From contig CAJQNB010000021.1 in NCBI GenBank assembly GCA_905479575.1, positions 1 through 54,981 of the forward strand: a DNA stretch of 54,981 nucleotides, in the 5' to 3' direction. Below are positions 1 to 8,662 of the stretch, one piece after another. The notes beneath the pieces are model-generated. The model had not been told where the DNA came from and did no database searches. It saw nothing but the letters and a program-made list of their open reading frames with translations. Both the position numbers and the translations under genes were made by a program. The DNA is from an uncultured Pseudophaeobacter sp. Its GTDB lineage: Bacteria > Pseudomonadota > Alphaproteobacteria > Rhodobacterales > Rhodobacteraceae. How positions within the stretch are numbered: the first letter of the stretch is position 1; each line of letters opens with the position of its first letter.

Positions 1-335
1 TGGGCGAAGGTTTTACCTGGGAGACACAGGACAAGGCCCGTGACATTGCTGCGGCCGAGGCAGGGTGGGAAAAGGCCAAATCCCTGATTCTGGACGACAC
101 CTTGCGGATGGTCCTGCTGGACGAGATTAACATCGCCCTGCGCTATGATTATCTGGATCTGGAAGAGGTGCTGGAATTCCTGGTGGAAGAAAAGCCCCCG
201 ATGACCCATGTGGTTTTGACCGGGCGTAATGCCAAAGAAGAACTGATCGAGATTGCCGATCTGGTCACCGAAATGGGCCAGATCAAGCACCCGTTCCGCG
301 CTGGTGTTAAGGCGCAAAAAGGCGTGGAATTTTAA
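1..335 (+). CDS. cobO: Cob(I)yrinic acid a,c-diamide adenosyltransferase, 3' part
   Basis: The reading frame is open from base 3 and ends with TAA at 333-335; the start lies outside the window. The visible 110 residues begin GEGFTWETQD and contain LDEINIALRYDYL and VVLTGRNA, the C-terminal half of the CobO/BtuR ATP:corrinoid adenosyltransferase family. The enzyme transfers the 5'-deoxyadenosyl group of ATP to the cobalt of reduced corrinoids in the cytoplasm, a step of cobalamin synthesis. The C-terminus HPFRAGVKAQKGVEF is the usual end of the family, so the gene is complete at this side. No other cobalamin gene lies in the window; a cob operon probably continues to the left. Confidence 0.93.
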   Translation, partial: GEGFTWETQDKARDIAAAEAGWEKAKSLILDDTLRMVLLDEINIALRYDYLDLEEVLEFLVEEKPPMTHVVLTGRNAKEELIEIADLVTEMGQIKHPFRAGVKAQKGVEF

Positions 336-340
336 GTTCA

Positions 341-370
341 TATCAGCCCAGGGGGTGCTCTGGGCTGATA
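341..370. terminator. Stem-loop between cobO and glpD
   Basis: TATCAGCCCAG (341-351) pairs perfectly with CTGGGCTGATA (360-370) around an 8-base loop. It sits between the convergent ends of cobO and glpD. There is no T-run on either side, so it may act as a processing or stabilising hairpin rather than a classical intrinsic terminator. Confidence 0.6.
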
Positions 371-395
371 CTGCCAATTGGTGTGGTTACCGCGC

Positions 396-1961
396 TTAGG
401 TCAGTTTGCTGCGAATGTAGGTGTCTACCGCGACGCGCTGATCAGGATCCAGGCGCAGGTTCAGCTTGGTGCGGCGCAGTAGGAAATCGTCGCCTGTGCG
501 CACCCATTCGTTTTTGATTACCCAGTCCAGCTCGCGCGCGGTGATGGTTGCGCCAAACTCCTGGCCCAGATCCTGCGCGGTTTTGGCATCGCCCAACACC
601 TCCCAGGCCTCCAGCCCATAGGCGCGCATCAGGCGGCGGTTGGCATAGGCGGACAGGAAGGGATAATCGCTGGCCAGTTTTGCCGTCAGCCTGGCCACAT
701 CCGCGACCAAAAAATTGCCACCGGGCATGGCCACCCCGGCGGTCCAGTTGTCCGAGAGCCCCGGCAGGGCCTCGCCAATCTTGGCCAGGGCGGCCTCGGC
801 CAGTTTGCGGTACGTGGTGATCTTGCCGCCAAAAACATTGAGCAGCGGCGCCTGGGTTTGGTCCAGCGTCAGCACATATTCGCGGGTTGCCGCCGTGGCC
901 GAGCTGGCCCCGTCATCATAGAGCGGGCGCACCCCGGAATACGTCCAGACCACATCCGCGCGGCTGATCGGCTTGTCAAAATACTGCGAGGCAAATTTGA
1001 CCAGATAATCCTGCTCTTCCGGGGCGCATTCCGGTGCGACCTGTGGGTTCGGGTGGTCCGCATCGGTGGTGCCGATGAGGGTAAAGTCTTCCTCATAGGG
1101 GATGGCAAAGATAATCCGGCCGTCCTCACCCTGAAAGAAATAGCAGCGGCCGTGGTCAAACAGTTTTGGCACCACGATATGGCTGCCGCGTACCAGACGC
1201 ACGGTTTCGCGGCTGTTTTGGCCCAGGGTCTGGCGCAGCAGGTCGGCAACCCATGGCCCGCCTGCATTGACCAGCATCTTGGCGTGATGCTCTGCGGTTT
1301 CGCCGCTGGCGTGATCCTTGACGGTGATGACCCAGTGATCGGCGCGTCGCTCTGCATGCAAGACCTCGGTACGGGTCATGATCGTGGCACCACGGGCCTG
1401 CGCATCGCGGGCGTTGAGCACCACCAGCCGGGCGTCTTCGACCCAGCAGTCAGAGTATTCAAAGGCCTTTTTGAATTTCGATTTCAGCGGCCGGCCCGCC
1501 TCATCCGTGGTCAGATCCACCGTGCTGGTGCCCGGCAGGATGCCGCGCTTGCCCAGGGAATCATACAGGAACAATCCCAGGCGGATCAGCCAGGCCGGGC
1601 GCCGCCCTTTCATCCAGGGCATAAAGGTTGTCAGCAGTTTTGAGGTCGGCGTGTCGTTGTCGAACCGCATGTCCTTGTGGAAGGGCAGCACAAAGCGCAT
1701 CGGCCAGGAAATATGCGGCATCGCCTGCAGCAGAACTTCGCGTTCAATCAGGGCTTCGCGCACCAGCCGGAACTCAAAATACTCCAGATAACGCAAGCCG
1801 CCGTGAAACAGCTTGGTTGAGGCAGAAGAGGTGGCCGAGGCGAGATCGTTCATCTCGGCCAGGGTGACAGTGAGGCCACGTCCGGCAGCGTCGCGGGCGA
1901 TGCCGCAGCCATTGATGCCGCCGCCAATGATAAAGAGATCGGTGATTTTGGGCTCAGTCAT
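396..1961 (-). CDS. glpD: Glycerol-3-phosphate dehydrogenase (FAD-dependent, aerobic)
   Basis: A protein of about 521 residues that oxidises sn-glycerol 3-phosphate to dihydroxyacetone phosphate and passes electrons to the quinone pool at the inner membrane. The N-terminus shows the FAD dinucleotide-binding signature LFIIGGGINGCGIARDAAG. SSASTKLFHGGLRYLE and the C-terminal FGGKITTYRKLAE are family signatures, and the length is normal. I place the start at the ATG of MTEPKITDL (1961), just before the Rossmann strand; an ATG 15 bases upstream (1976) is also possible. Either overlaps the 3' end of glpR, so the two genes form one operon. The frame stays open further upstream, but that stretch is simply the tail of glpR in another frame. 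Confidence 0.95.
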   Translation of the reverse strand: MTEPKITDLFIIGGGINGCGIARDAAGRGLTVTLAEMNDLASATSSASTKLFHGGLRYLEYFEFRLVREALIEREVLLQAMPHISWPMRFVLPFHKDMRFDNDTPTSKLLTTFMPWMKGRRPAWLIRLGLFLYDSLGKRGILPGTSTVDLTTDEAGRPLKSKFKKAFEYSDCWVEDARLVVLNARDAQARGATIMTRTEVLHAERRADHWVITVKDHASGETAEHHAKMLVNAGGPWVADLLRQTLGQNSRETVRLVRGSHIVVPKLFDHGRCYFFQGEDGRIIFAIPYEEDFTLIGTTDADHPNPQVAPECAPEEQDYLVKFASQYFDKPISRADVVWTYSGVRPLYDDGASSATAATREYVLTLDQTQAPLLNVFGGKITTYRKLAEAALAKIGEALPGLSDNWTAGVAMPGGNFLVADVARLTAKLASDYPFLSAYANRRLMRAYGLEAWEVLGDAKTAQDLGQEFGATITARELDWVIKNEWVRTGDDFLLRRTKLNLRLDPDQRVAVDTYIRSKLT

Positions 1962-2766
1962 TTTGGATCCGGTCATTTTCGCTGCTTTCGTTTTTGATCT
2001 CCTGCGATTCCGTGCACAAGATTTGCGTGCCCGCCGCACGGGCGGCTTCGCAGAAGGGGGCGGGGGGCCGTTGATCGGTGATCACCACATCCAGATCGGC
2101 CAGACCGCAGATCCGCACGGGCGCGGAGCGGGCAAATTTGCTGCCATCACAGAGCAGGATGGTGCGCCGTGCGTTTTTCAGGATGGCACGGGCGACGGAG
2201 ACTTCACGGGCATCATGGTCCAGCACGGCGCCGTCCTCATCCAGCGCTGAGGCACCGATGATGGCGTAATCGACCTTGTAGCGAGAGATGAATTCAACCG
2301 CATCTTCGCCGATGATCGCCCCGTCGCTTTGCCGGACGGTGCCGCCAACCAGGATCAGCTCTTTTGCCTCGCCACCCATCATCAGATTTATAATGTTGAT
2401 ATTGTTTGATAATACGGTAAGGCCGCGATGGTTTTCCAGGGCCCGTGCCGCCTGTTCGGTCGAGGTGCCGATGTTGATCGCCAGCGAACAATTGTCGGGG
2501 ATAAACTCGGCCAGGAGGGTTGCCATGGTCTGTTTTGCGGTGGCGTTTTGCTTGCGCCGGTCGGCATAGGCACGATTGGCGGCAGAGCTAACCCGCACCG
2601 CGCCCCCATGCACCCGCGACAACACTCCGCGCGCAGATAGATCCCGCAGGTCGGTGCGAACTGTCTGCAAAGACACCCCAAAGCGCGCCGCGAGGTCCTC
2701 AACCTCTACCCGTTCCTGGCTGTTCAGCAGGTCTAGAATCTTGCTGTGGCGACTCGTGGCGTCCAT
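1954..2766 (-). CDS. glpR: DeoR-family repressor, glycerol-3-phosphate regulator
   Basis: A 270-residue DeoR-type regulator. The N-terminal winged helix (RHSKILDLLNSQERVEVEDL, then FGVSLQTVRTDL) is followed by the sugar-phosphate-sensing domain with INIGTSTEQ and LILVGGTVR. Position directly upstream of and overlapping glpD makes GlpR, the repressor relieved by glycerol 3-phosphate, the natural assignment. The ATG at 2766 has a good ribosome site (AAGGAAAG). The last residues, NDRIQND, overlap the glpD start. A palindrome of DeoR type lies upstream (2822-2859), which suggests autoregulation. Confidence 0.9.
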   Translation of the reverse strand: MDATSRHSKILDLLNSQERVEVEDLAARFGVSLQTVRTDLRDLSARGVLSRVHGGAVRVSSAANRAYADRRKQNATAKQTMATLLAEFIPDNCSLAINIGTSTEQAARALENHRGLTVLSNNINIINLMMGGEAKELILVGGTVRQSDGAIIGEDAVEFISRYKVDYAIIGASALDEDGAVLDHDAREVSVARAILKNARRTILLCDGSKFARSAPVRICGLADLDVVITDQRPPAPFCEAARAAGTQILCTESQEIKNESSENDRIQND

Positions 2767-2821
2767 GGGCTTTCCTTTTTGTGGGAATGCCTATCGGATC
2801 ATATGAGTTTTGTCACCATAT

Positions 2822-2859
2822 GTTTTCGTTTTGCTTGCGATATATGAAATATCGAAAAC
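2822..2859 (-). promoter_or_regulatory. Candidate GlpR operator, nested inverted repeats
   Basis: GTTTTCG (2822-2828) is matched by CGAAAAC (2853-2859), a perfect inverted repeat. Nested inside is CGATAT-ATGAA-ATATCG (2838-2854). DeoR-type repressors of glycerol metabolism commonly bind TTTCG-containing repeats, and the site is about 55-95 bases upstream of the glpR ATG in an AT-rich stretch, so autoregulation of glpR-glpD is likely. Confidence 0.55.
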
Positions 2860-2894
2860 ACATGGGTGTGTATCCCTGCTTTCAGGCGGGGGCA

Positions 2895-3980
2895 TCAGGT
2901 CAGGCGGATCAGGTGGTTGTCCCAGGCCAGATCGTGGTGCTGCAGTGGTTTTGCTGTGCCTTCGGTCAACGCCAAGATCTGGCCAAGCCCGGTGCTGGCG
3001 ATCAACCCAGTGCTGGCGGTGGCCAGGCCGCAGACATCCTGCAGGGGATATTGGCGCATGATTTCACCACTGCGGGTGTCCAATACCTGCACCAGCCCGC
3101 CTCTGGGGGAGGACACCGCGATGGATTGGTCGTCGGCGGCAAAGGCAACAGAGCCGCCATAGCCGCGCATATTGCGCAGCCGGGGGTCGCCCTCTGCCAA
3201 AAGCTGCGGTGGGGAGCCGGGTTGATACAGCCCCAGCAGCGGCAGCTCCGCACCGGGATCCCCCTGCCATTGCATGGCAAAACCCAAGATGCCCGTTGAT
3301 GACAGGGCAAGGTGGCGGATCGAGTTCAGGCGCAACTCTTGATTCAGCTCCATCACGTCCAGCACCTGACCCTCCAGGGACAATAGGCTGAGGTTCGGGC
3401 GCATCTGTGGCAGATTCAGCTTGGCGCGGCCGCTGTCGGGGTGCGTTTCAATGCCGCCATTGGCAATGGCCAGCTGGTCACCGCCCTGGCTGTGGCGCAG
3501 CAGCATGTCATGGGGGCCGATCCCGCCGGAGGCAAAACTGCCAATGCGGCGGTACCCCTGCGTGACCTCCCAAATGCCGATCACGCCACGGGTATTTTCA
3601 TAGTCGTTCTCAGTGGTGAACAGGCGGCTGCCATCCCGCGAGAACAAGCCATGACCATAAAAGTGGTGCCCCTGCGGTGGCTCCAGACGGGCCAGATGGG
3701 TGCCATCCCTGCAGTCGATGACATCGGCAAAGCGACCAGGACGGCGGGCAAAGGCTACGGCCTCGGGGCGGAGGGGATGGGCGGCGGCGGCATGGCCGCG
3801 CCCCGGCAGCGGGCAGGTAAAACGCAGTGCCCCGGTTTCAGACAGGCCTGCCAGCAGGTAGCGCCCACCGGGATCTTTGGCAGCCGCCAGGAAGGCCGGC
3901 CCGCCAAGGTCAGCCCAGCTTGGGGCGGGGGCCAGGCCAGTGGCCAATAGGCCGGCGATAAAACCGCGTCGAGAGGTCAT
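2895..3980 (-). CDS. DUF1513 protein, twin-arginine exported, iron operon
   Basis: 361 residues. The N-terminus MTSRRGFIAGLLATGL has a twin-arginine motif and a hydrophobic stretch ending in SWA, so Tat export to the periplasm is expected. The body has the features of DUF1513: FARRPGRFADVID, HHFYGHGLFSRDG, TENDYENTRGVIGIW, IGPHDMLL and LSPEG-like blades, probably a beta-propeller. DUF1513 genes regularly close operons that encode imelysin-like proteins and a dihaem cytochrome; here it follows the imelysin gene by 42 bases. Its biochemical role is unknown; a part in periplasmic iron handling is inferred from the neighbours. Confidence 0.85.
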   Translation of the reverse strand: MTSRRGFIAGLLATGLAPAPSWADLGGPAFLAAAKDPGGRYLLAGLSETGALRFTCPLPGRGHAAAAHPLRPEAVAFARRPGRFADVIDCRDGTHLARLEPPQGHHFYGHGLFSRDGSRLFTTENDYENTRGVIGIWEVTQGYRRIGSFASGGIGPHDMLLRHSQGGDQLAIANGGIETHPDSGRAKLNLPQMRPNLSLLSLEGQVLDVMELNQELRLNSIRHLALSSTGILGFAMQWQGDPGAELPLLGLYQPGSPPQLLAEGDPRLRNMRGYGGSVAFAADDQSIAVSSPRGGLVQVLDTRSGEIMRQYPLQDVCGLATASTGLIASTGLGQILALTEGTAKPLQHHDLAWDNHLIRLT

Positions 3981-4022
3981 GGGCTGTCCTTTGTGCCGTG
4001 TGCTGTTCCGTGTTGACGGCTG

Positions 4023-5027
4023 TCAGTCGCCGTCCAGTGCGTTAAAGCCGGCCAAAACCCCCAGCGCGGGCCCCAGATCGCTCTCAATCAGCGCCTGCAG
4101 ATCGTTGACCTCTTGCTGTAGCGCCTCGATGCGGAACCGTTTGGCCGGATCGGCAACCCCTGCGAGGCTGGGATCTTCCAGACGCAGGGCGCGCAGGATC
4201 GGTTTTTGAAAGGCGGCTTCCAGTCGCGCCACCAGATCGTCGTCATCCTGCGCCAGCGCGACGGCCAGCGGCTGCAGCGCTTGCAGAGCCAGGACGATAT
4301 GGTGCTGGCTGCGGCCCGAGCGCCAGGCCTCGGCGCGTTTGGGGCGGGGTTTGTCAAAACTGCCCAAAGGGCGGCCCAAACGCATATCCGCCAGCATCTG
4401 CAACCCTGTGTGCAGCGACTTGAAAAGCTCTTGCTTGACCTCGGTGTTATCCTGATAGCGCCCGGTGGCACTGCGCATCTGCGCCGCATAGGATTGTTGC
4501 CAGTCCTGCTGAATGGCCTCAGCCGTGGCGGCAATATCGCGGGCCATGGTGGCAATCAGGGCGCAGCGATACTCCGAGGGTTCGGCGCTGGAAAAACTGG
4601 CATCGTAGAGCATGAACTCCAGCGCATAGAAGCCACGTCCGGCAATTGAGGACTGAGCAAAACCCTGCGGCGTCAGCAGGGCGGGATCGGCGTCACGCAG
4701 GTGTTTGGCCAGGGTTTTGGGTGTCTTGCCGCGACTGTCGGGCCAAAAAGCCAGGGCAAAGGCGCGATTGTCCGTCTCAGTAGGGCCAAAGCGCAGGTGG
4801 CTGACCCGAGTCCAGTCGTCAAAGGCCTGGCTGTAGGCGTTTTGCAGTGGGGCGGCATCGGGCTGGCATGTGCGACCGGCGGTTTCGGCCAGATCCTGGC
4901 TGCTGTCGACCAGGGCCTGCATGGCGGGCAGGATCTGATCGTCGAGGATTTCATCCACCACATCCGCGTGCGCGGCAGTGGTGACAAGCGCGAGGCTGGC
5001 GGCAAGCGCAAACAGAAGATGTTTCAA
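4023..5027 (-). CDS. Imelysin-like (peptidase M75 fold) periplasmic protein, second paralogue
   Basis: 334 residues from a TTG start. The TTG at 5027 lies one base after the stop codon of the dihaem gene and 8 bases after GGAGAG, and it gives a clean signal peptide (KHLLFALAASLALVTTAAHA). Imelysin features include HLRFGPTETDNRAFALAFWPD and GRGFYALEFMLYD. The family motif GxHxxE reads G-F-Y-A-L-E here, so the His is replaced by Tyr. Imelysin-like proteins (IrpA/EfeO relatives) are periplasmic or outer-membrane iron-regulated proteins; direct iron binding is plausible but weakened by the missing His. An in-frame ATG at 5069 is an alternative start but would overlap the upstream gene by 41 bases. 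Confidence 0.85.
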   Translation of the reverse strand: MKHLLFALAASLALVTTAAHADVVDEILDDQILPAMQALVDSSQDLAETAGRTCQPDAAPLQNAYSQAFDDWTRVSHLRFGPTETDNRAFALAFWPDSRGKTPKTLAKHLRDADPALLTPQGFAQSSIAGRGFYALEFMLYDASFSSAEPSEYRCALIATMARDIAATAEAIQQDWQQSYAAQMRSATGRYQDNTEVKQELFKSLHTGLQMLADMRLGRPLGSFDKPRPKRAEAWRSGRSQHHIVLALQALQPLAVALAQDDDDLVARLEAAFQKPILRALRLEDPSLAGVADPAKRFRIEALQQEVNDLQALIESDLGPALGVLAGFNALDGD

Positions 5028-5028
5028 A

Positions 5029-6582
5029 TCAGAGGCTCTCCAGAAAACGAATGAGGGTGGCGCGGTCATCGGGTGACAGCGAGATAATATGATCACGTGC
5101 GGGTTTTGCCTCGCCGCCATGCCAGAGAATAGCCTCCAGCAGGCTGCGGGCGCGGCCGTCATGCAGATAGGTCGCGTCCGGGTTTACCTGCTGGGTCAAC
5201 CCGATCCCCCAAAGCGGGGCGGTGCGCCACTCGCGACCCGTGGCGCGGCCTTCGGGGCGGTTATCGGCCAGCCCTTCGCCCATGTCATGTAGCAGCAGGT
5301 CACTATAGGGCCAGATCAGTTGAAAGCTGTTCTCGGGCCGATCCGCCAATCGCTGGGTGACAAATTTGGGCGTGTGGCAGCTGGTGCAGCCGCTGGCGTA
5401 AAACAGCTCCTTGCCGCGTAGCACCTGAGCATCATCGCTGTCGCGGCGCGCAGGTACGGCCAGGTTGCGGGAATAGAAGGTCACCAGATCCATATTGGCC
5501 TGGTCAATTTCGCTGCCACGGACATCGCCATCCCCATGGGGGGCGCTGAGGCAGCGGGTTTGTGCTGTGGTGCAATCCCCCGCTGGGCTGGGGAACAGCG
5601 GTGTCGAGATGCCGATATCACCGGAAAAGGCCGCTGCCGATTGCTGGTGCAGGGTTGGCATGCCGGCCTTATAGCCAAAGCGCCCCAGCATGATCTGCTG
5701 ATATTCGCGCGACCAGCTGAGGTTGGCACGCCCGGATATGCCGTCACCATTTCTGTCACCCTCATCGACATTAGCGAGGATATCCGCTGTCGAGATCGCC
5801 TCCAGCAATCCCAGACCAATCATTGGCGGTGCCATGCGGGGCGACAACATGGCGTCTGGGTGCAGCGGGCCATAGCCAAGTTCCGCGGCGCTGTAGCTGG
5901 GGATGCGCAGCTCGGCCGTTTCGGCACCTGCCAGGGGGATGGTCGATGTGCTGTAGTCCACCCCCAGCCGGTATTCCGGCGCGATGCCGGGTGGGGAAAA
6001 ATCCTGCAACTGGCCGCCATAGGTGGGGTCAGGGGCGGTGCCGATGTAATCTGTCACCGCCTGCAGGTTCTGTGGCGTCTCGCCGGGGACGGAAATGCGC
6101 AAAAACATCGAGGCCGAGCGGTAGTCCGGGCCTTTGGGAACCGCGCCGCGCCCATCCTTGATGTGGCAGCGCTGGCAGCTGCGGGCATTATAAAGGGGTC
6201 CCAGCCCGTCGGAGGCCAGCGTCGAGGCAGGCGCGAACACCCAGATCTTTTTGAACAAGCCGTTGCCGAGCTTGAATTCCAGCTCTTGTTCAAAGGAGAG
6301 ATTGGCGCTGTGCTGGGAAAAAGCCTCATCATCGCGGCGCGCCCGAACAGTGGCGCTGCCGCCGGGGTTGTCCTCAAACGCTTCGGGGGCGGTAAAATCC
6401 TGGGTCGCTGCGGTCACATTGGCCACGCGGGCCTGCTCTGCAGCGCTGCGCGGCAGGGTGTTTAGGTGGGGATCCCCCAGCGACAGGGCTGACAAATCCA
6501 GGGGTGGCGCAGGTGTGGGGTCCTGGGCCAAGGCGGGAGAGGCCGCCGCAAGCGCGGCAGCCAGAAGGAGCTTACTCTTCAA
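5029..6582 (-). CDS. Dihaem c-type cytochrome (di-haem oxidoreductase / thiol oxidoreductase-like)
   Basis: About 517 residues with two CxxCH haem c sites, CQRCH and CTSCH. Also visible are [28 protein letters not shown] and [20 protein letters not shown], typical of the di-haem oxidoreductase family annotated as putative thiol oxidoreductase. The most natural start is TTG at 6582, which overlaps the bfr stop and gives the signal peptide [22 protein letters not shown] at 6615 would put a charged extension in front. The protein should be periplasmic. Next to bacterioferritin and imelysin genes, an electron-transfer role in ferric/ferrous cycling is a reasonable inference, not shown. Confidence 0.88.
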   Translation of the reverse strand: MKSKLLLAAALAAASPALAQDPTPAPPLDLSALSLGDPHLNTLPRSAAEQARVANVTAATQDFTAPEAFEDNPGGSATVRARRDDEAFSQHSANLSFEQELEFKLGNGLFKKIWVFAPASTLASDGLGPLYNARSCQRCHIKDGRGAVPKGPDYRSASMFLRISVPGETPQNLQAVTDYIGTAPDPTYGGQLQDFSPPGIAPEYRLGVDYSTSTIPLAGAETAELRIPSYSAAELGYGPLHPDAMLSPRMAPPMIGLGLLEAISTADILANVDEGDRNGDGISGRANLSWSREYQQIMLGRFGYKAGMPTLHQQSAAAFSGDIGISTPLFPSPAGDCTTAQTRCLSAPHGDGDVRGSEIDQANMDLVTFYSRNLAVPARRDSDDAQVLRGKELFYASGCTSCHTPKFVTQRLADRPENSFQLIWPYSDLLLHDMGEGLADNRPEGRATGREWRTAPLWGIGLTQQVNPDATYLHDGRARSLLEAILWHGGEAKPARDHIISLSPDDRATLIRFLESL

Positions 6583-7060
6583 CCGCTTCCATTTTGGTGG
6601 CGTTGAGTTGTGCATAGTTTTCGGCACCAATCCGGTCGTGGAGGTCAAGCTGGGTTTCGAGGAAGTCGATATGGCCTTCTTCGTCTGCCATCAATGTTTC
6701 AAACAGCTTCATGGTGACGTAATCGCCGGCCTCGTTGCAGACCTCGCGCGCCTCTTTGTACAGCGCCCGGGCGCTTTCTTCGGCGGCAAGATCGCATTCC
6801 AGCGTTTCCTTAGGCGTCTGGCCGATGCGCAGCGGATCCAGCTTTTGCAGGTTGGGGTGGCCGCCCAGAAACAGAATTCGTTCAATCAGATTGTCCGCGT
6901 GCTGCATCTCTTCGATGCTTTCCTCGCGGCTTTTCTTGGCCATGCTGCCCAGGCCCCAGTCGTCCTGCAGGCGATAGTGGAGCCAGTATTGGCTGACCGC
7001 TGTCAGCTCATGACGCAGCGCTTTGTTGAGATAGTCGATGACTTTGGGGTCGCCCTTCAT
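6572..7060 (-). CDS. bfr: Bacterioferritin
   Basis: 162 residues; normal length. Ferroxidase residues of the Escherichia coli protein are all present at the same numbers: E18, E51, H54, E94, E127 and H130. The haem-ligating Met52 is also present in EESIEEM. The protein stores iron as a ferric mineral in a 24-subunit cytoplasmic shell. ATG at 7060 has AGGAGAG in front. The start lies inside the 3' end of bfd (53-base overlap), and the stop overlaps the start of the dihaem gene, so translation of the operon is tightly linked. Confidence 0.97.
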   Translation of the reverse strand: MKGDPKVIDYLNKALRHELTAVSQYWLHYRLQDDWGLGSMAKKSREESIEEMQHADNLIERILFLGGHPNLQKLDPLRIGQTPKETLECDLAAEESARALYKEAREVCNEAGDYVTMKLFETLMADEEGHIDFLETQLDLHDRIGAENYAQLNATKMEAVEE

Positions 7061-7301
7061 TGGTGCTCTCCTGAGTTGTTCTGCGGCGTAGGTTCTGCAG
7101 CTCTGCCGGTACGTTCATTCTATCATTGCTGCGCATGGTGTCGAGGAAGAGCGGCATGCATCCGCCACAATCGGCCGCTTTGCCAAGCGCGTGATAGATT
7201 TTTCCAGGGGTGATAATGGTTTCCGGATCCGCGCTGCGCATCCAGTCAATGGCGGCATGGATATCGTGGTCCGAAATTGAAGTGCAGTGGCAGATGATCA
7301 T
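7008..7301 (-). CDS. bfd: Bacterioferritin-associated ferredoxin, long form
   Basis: The N-terminus [14 protein letters not shown] and the later DCGGC supply the four cysteines of the BFD-type [2Fe-2S] site. Bfd reduces the mineral core of bacterioferritin so that iron can be released. The protein is 97 residues, about 30 longer than the classical one; the extra tail is polar, low in hydrophobic residues and encoded across the bfr start, so it may be a by-product of gene overlap. It is the first gene of the iron operon that runs down to DUF1513, with an iron-box promoter 50-105 bases upstream. Confidence 0.9.
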   Translation of the reverse strand: MIICHCTSISDHDIHAAIDWMRSADPETIITPGKIYHALGKAADCGGCMPLFLDTMRSNDRMNVPAELQNLRRRTTQESTNEGRPQSHRLSQQSAAS

Positions 7302-7351
7302 GCAAAAGACCCCTGAGAATGTGTGGCACCGTGGTTCTATCGAGTCGATGC

Positions 7352-7405
7352 AATATCTGACTAAAACAATCAGAATACAAGGGTTAAATCTGATTGTTTC
7401 TATCG
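7352..7405 (-). promoter_or_regulatory. bfd promoter with two iron boxes
   Basis: Read on the minus strand, TTGTAT (7375-7380) and GATATT (7352-7357) are separated by 17 bases and fit a sigma-70 promoter. The spacer holds a perfect TGA-N9-TCA palindrome (7358-7372, TGACTAAAACAATCA, flanked to CTGA...TCAG). A second copy with one mismatch, TGA-N9-TCG, lies at 7391-7405. This matches the Iron-Rhodo-box described for Rhodobacterales; position in the spacer suggests repression. Confidence 0.7.
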
Positions 7406-7421
7406 GGTAATAGGGGTTTGC

Positions 7422-7453
7422 AAAAAAATATGGGCCGCAAAGCTGCGGCCCAT
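7422..7453 (-). terminator. Intrinsic terminator after the porin locus
   Basis: A 10-base stem ATGGGCCGCA / TGCGGCCCAT (7430-7439, 7444-7453) with loop AAGC is followed on the minus strand by A-T and seven T (7422-7428). It ends the hemP-imelysin-porin transcript just before the bfd promoter. Confidence 0.8.
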
Positions 7454-7546
7454 TTGCCGTGTGGCGATTCTGGCGGGGTCCGAGGGAAGGCGTAACCCGT
7501 CAGATCAGCTGCAATTGCGGTGTTGAGCCCGCAGGTATCCTCGCTA

Positions 7547-8562
7547 TTAGCCGCCGAGTGGAATGATCAGGTTGAGACCAACAATGGTATCTTTTACGCC
7601 ACCATCATCCTGCCGCGCCAAAGCGCCGCCCAGAACCATGCCGTTGCTGAACTCGCGCTCCAGCGCAATCGAGTGCAGGTCGGTTTTGCCGGAACTGTCC
7701 AGGTCACGCTGCGACAGGGTGCCCGACAGGGTCCAGTCGCCCATGGCATAGGCCGCGTTCAGGGTCACAAAAGTCGCGTCATCGGCTGTGCCGCCAAAAT
7801 TGCTAAAGCTGGCAACCTCAGCAAAGACATCCAGGCCAGCGTCAAAAGAATGGCCAAGACCGGCAACAAAGCCCTGTTCGTCATCCACGTCGCCGACACT
7901 GGCGCTCAGGTGCCGCGCGCCGATGTGGAAACGGGTGTTGTCCACCTCGTGGTTCCATTGAATGGCAAAGCTGTCCAACTTACCGGTGTTGCCCGCGCCG
8001 CCGGTATCGGAGCGGTTGCGGCCGCGATCCGTGCCCCAGGAGCGGCTGAGCGAGGTGTCATCGGCAAAGAACAGGCCAAAGGACAGGGTGCCGGCACCGT
8101 TCAGTTCGACATCGGCCAGGATGCCCAACTGTTCTGTCAGCTCATAGTCTTCGGCAAGCGTGCCGCCAAAAAAGCCAGCGGTGTCATCCCAGGCGGAGCC
8201 AAAAACCGGGTGCAGCTTACCAATGGCGACGGTGGTGGATTCACCGATGCCAAAGCTAAAGCCGAGCTCTTCGACATAGAGCCCAAGGTCGTCAAAGGTG
8301 CGATCGGCGGTTGGATCGGTGACGCTCTCACCGGTCAGGGTCGAAAAGATCGCCATGCCATTGCCAAAGGTATAGGTGCCGGTGGCGGTGATGATGGCAT
8401 AGGTGTTGCGGATTTCATTGGCGGCACATCGGAGGAGACAACCTGTTCGTTGCCAATTTCGATTTCACCTTCCCAGGTGAAGCCTTGTTCGGCAGCGGCA
8501 GCATTTGCGCACAGCAATAGGGGCGCGCTGAAAGCCAGCGCGGCTTTGGTCTTGGTATTCAT
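7547..8562 (-). pseudogene. Outer-membrane porin-like beta-barrel protein, frameshifted
   Basis: The start is clear: MNTKTKAALAFSAPLLLCANAAAAEQGF at 8562 downward is a signal peptide followed by WEGEIEIGNEQVVSSDV. That frame runs into nonsense and stops at 8335. The continuing protein (NEIRNTYAIITATGTYTFG, then FSTLTGESV to the C-terminus NLIIPLGG) is in another frame. The change of frame falls near 8425-8435, at a CCGCC stretch; one missing base or two extra bases would restore about 337 residues. Alternating short strands rich in Gly, Asp and aromatics, for example TVAIGKLHPVFGSAWD and FAIQWNHEVDNTRFHIGAR, indicate a porin-type barrel. It follows the imelysin gene in an iron-regulated transcript. 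It may be a real lesion or a sequencing error. Confidence 0.75.
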
Positions 8563-8584
8563 GGACGGTCTTCTTTCTGGTGGG

Positions 8585-8615
8585 GAGGCCTGGCTGTTTG
8601 GATTTGCCAGGCCTC
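8585..8615. terminator. Stem-loop between imelysin and porin genes
   Basis: GAGGCCTGGC (8585-8594) pairs perfectly with GCCAGGCCTC (8606-8615) around an 11-base loop. There is no T-run. It sits in the gap between the imelysin gene and the porin, where such hairpins often adjust the amount of downstream message. Confidence 0.5.
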
Positions 8616-8662
8616 TTGGGTCTTAGCTCTGATGGAGTGTTATGATATTACGTTGCAGATCT

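Noticed and set aside
7008..7060. Reading the bfd/bfr overlap as a misannotated bfr start
   Set aside because: The bfr ATG has a strong ribosome site and gives the canonical [15 protein letters not shown] start; the overlap is instead due to a long bfd tail.
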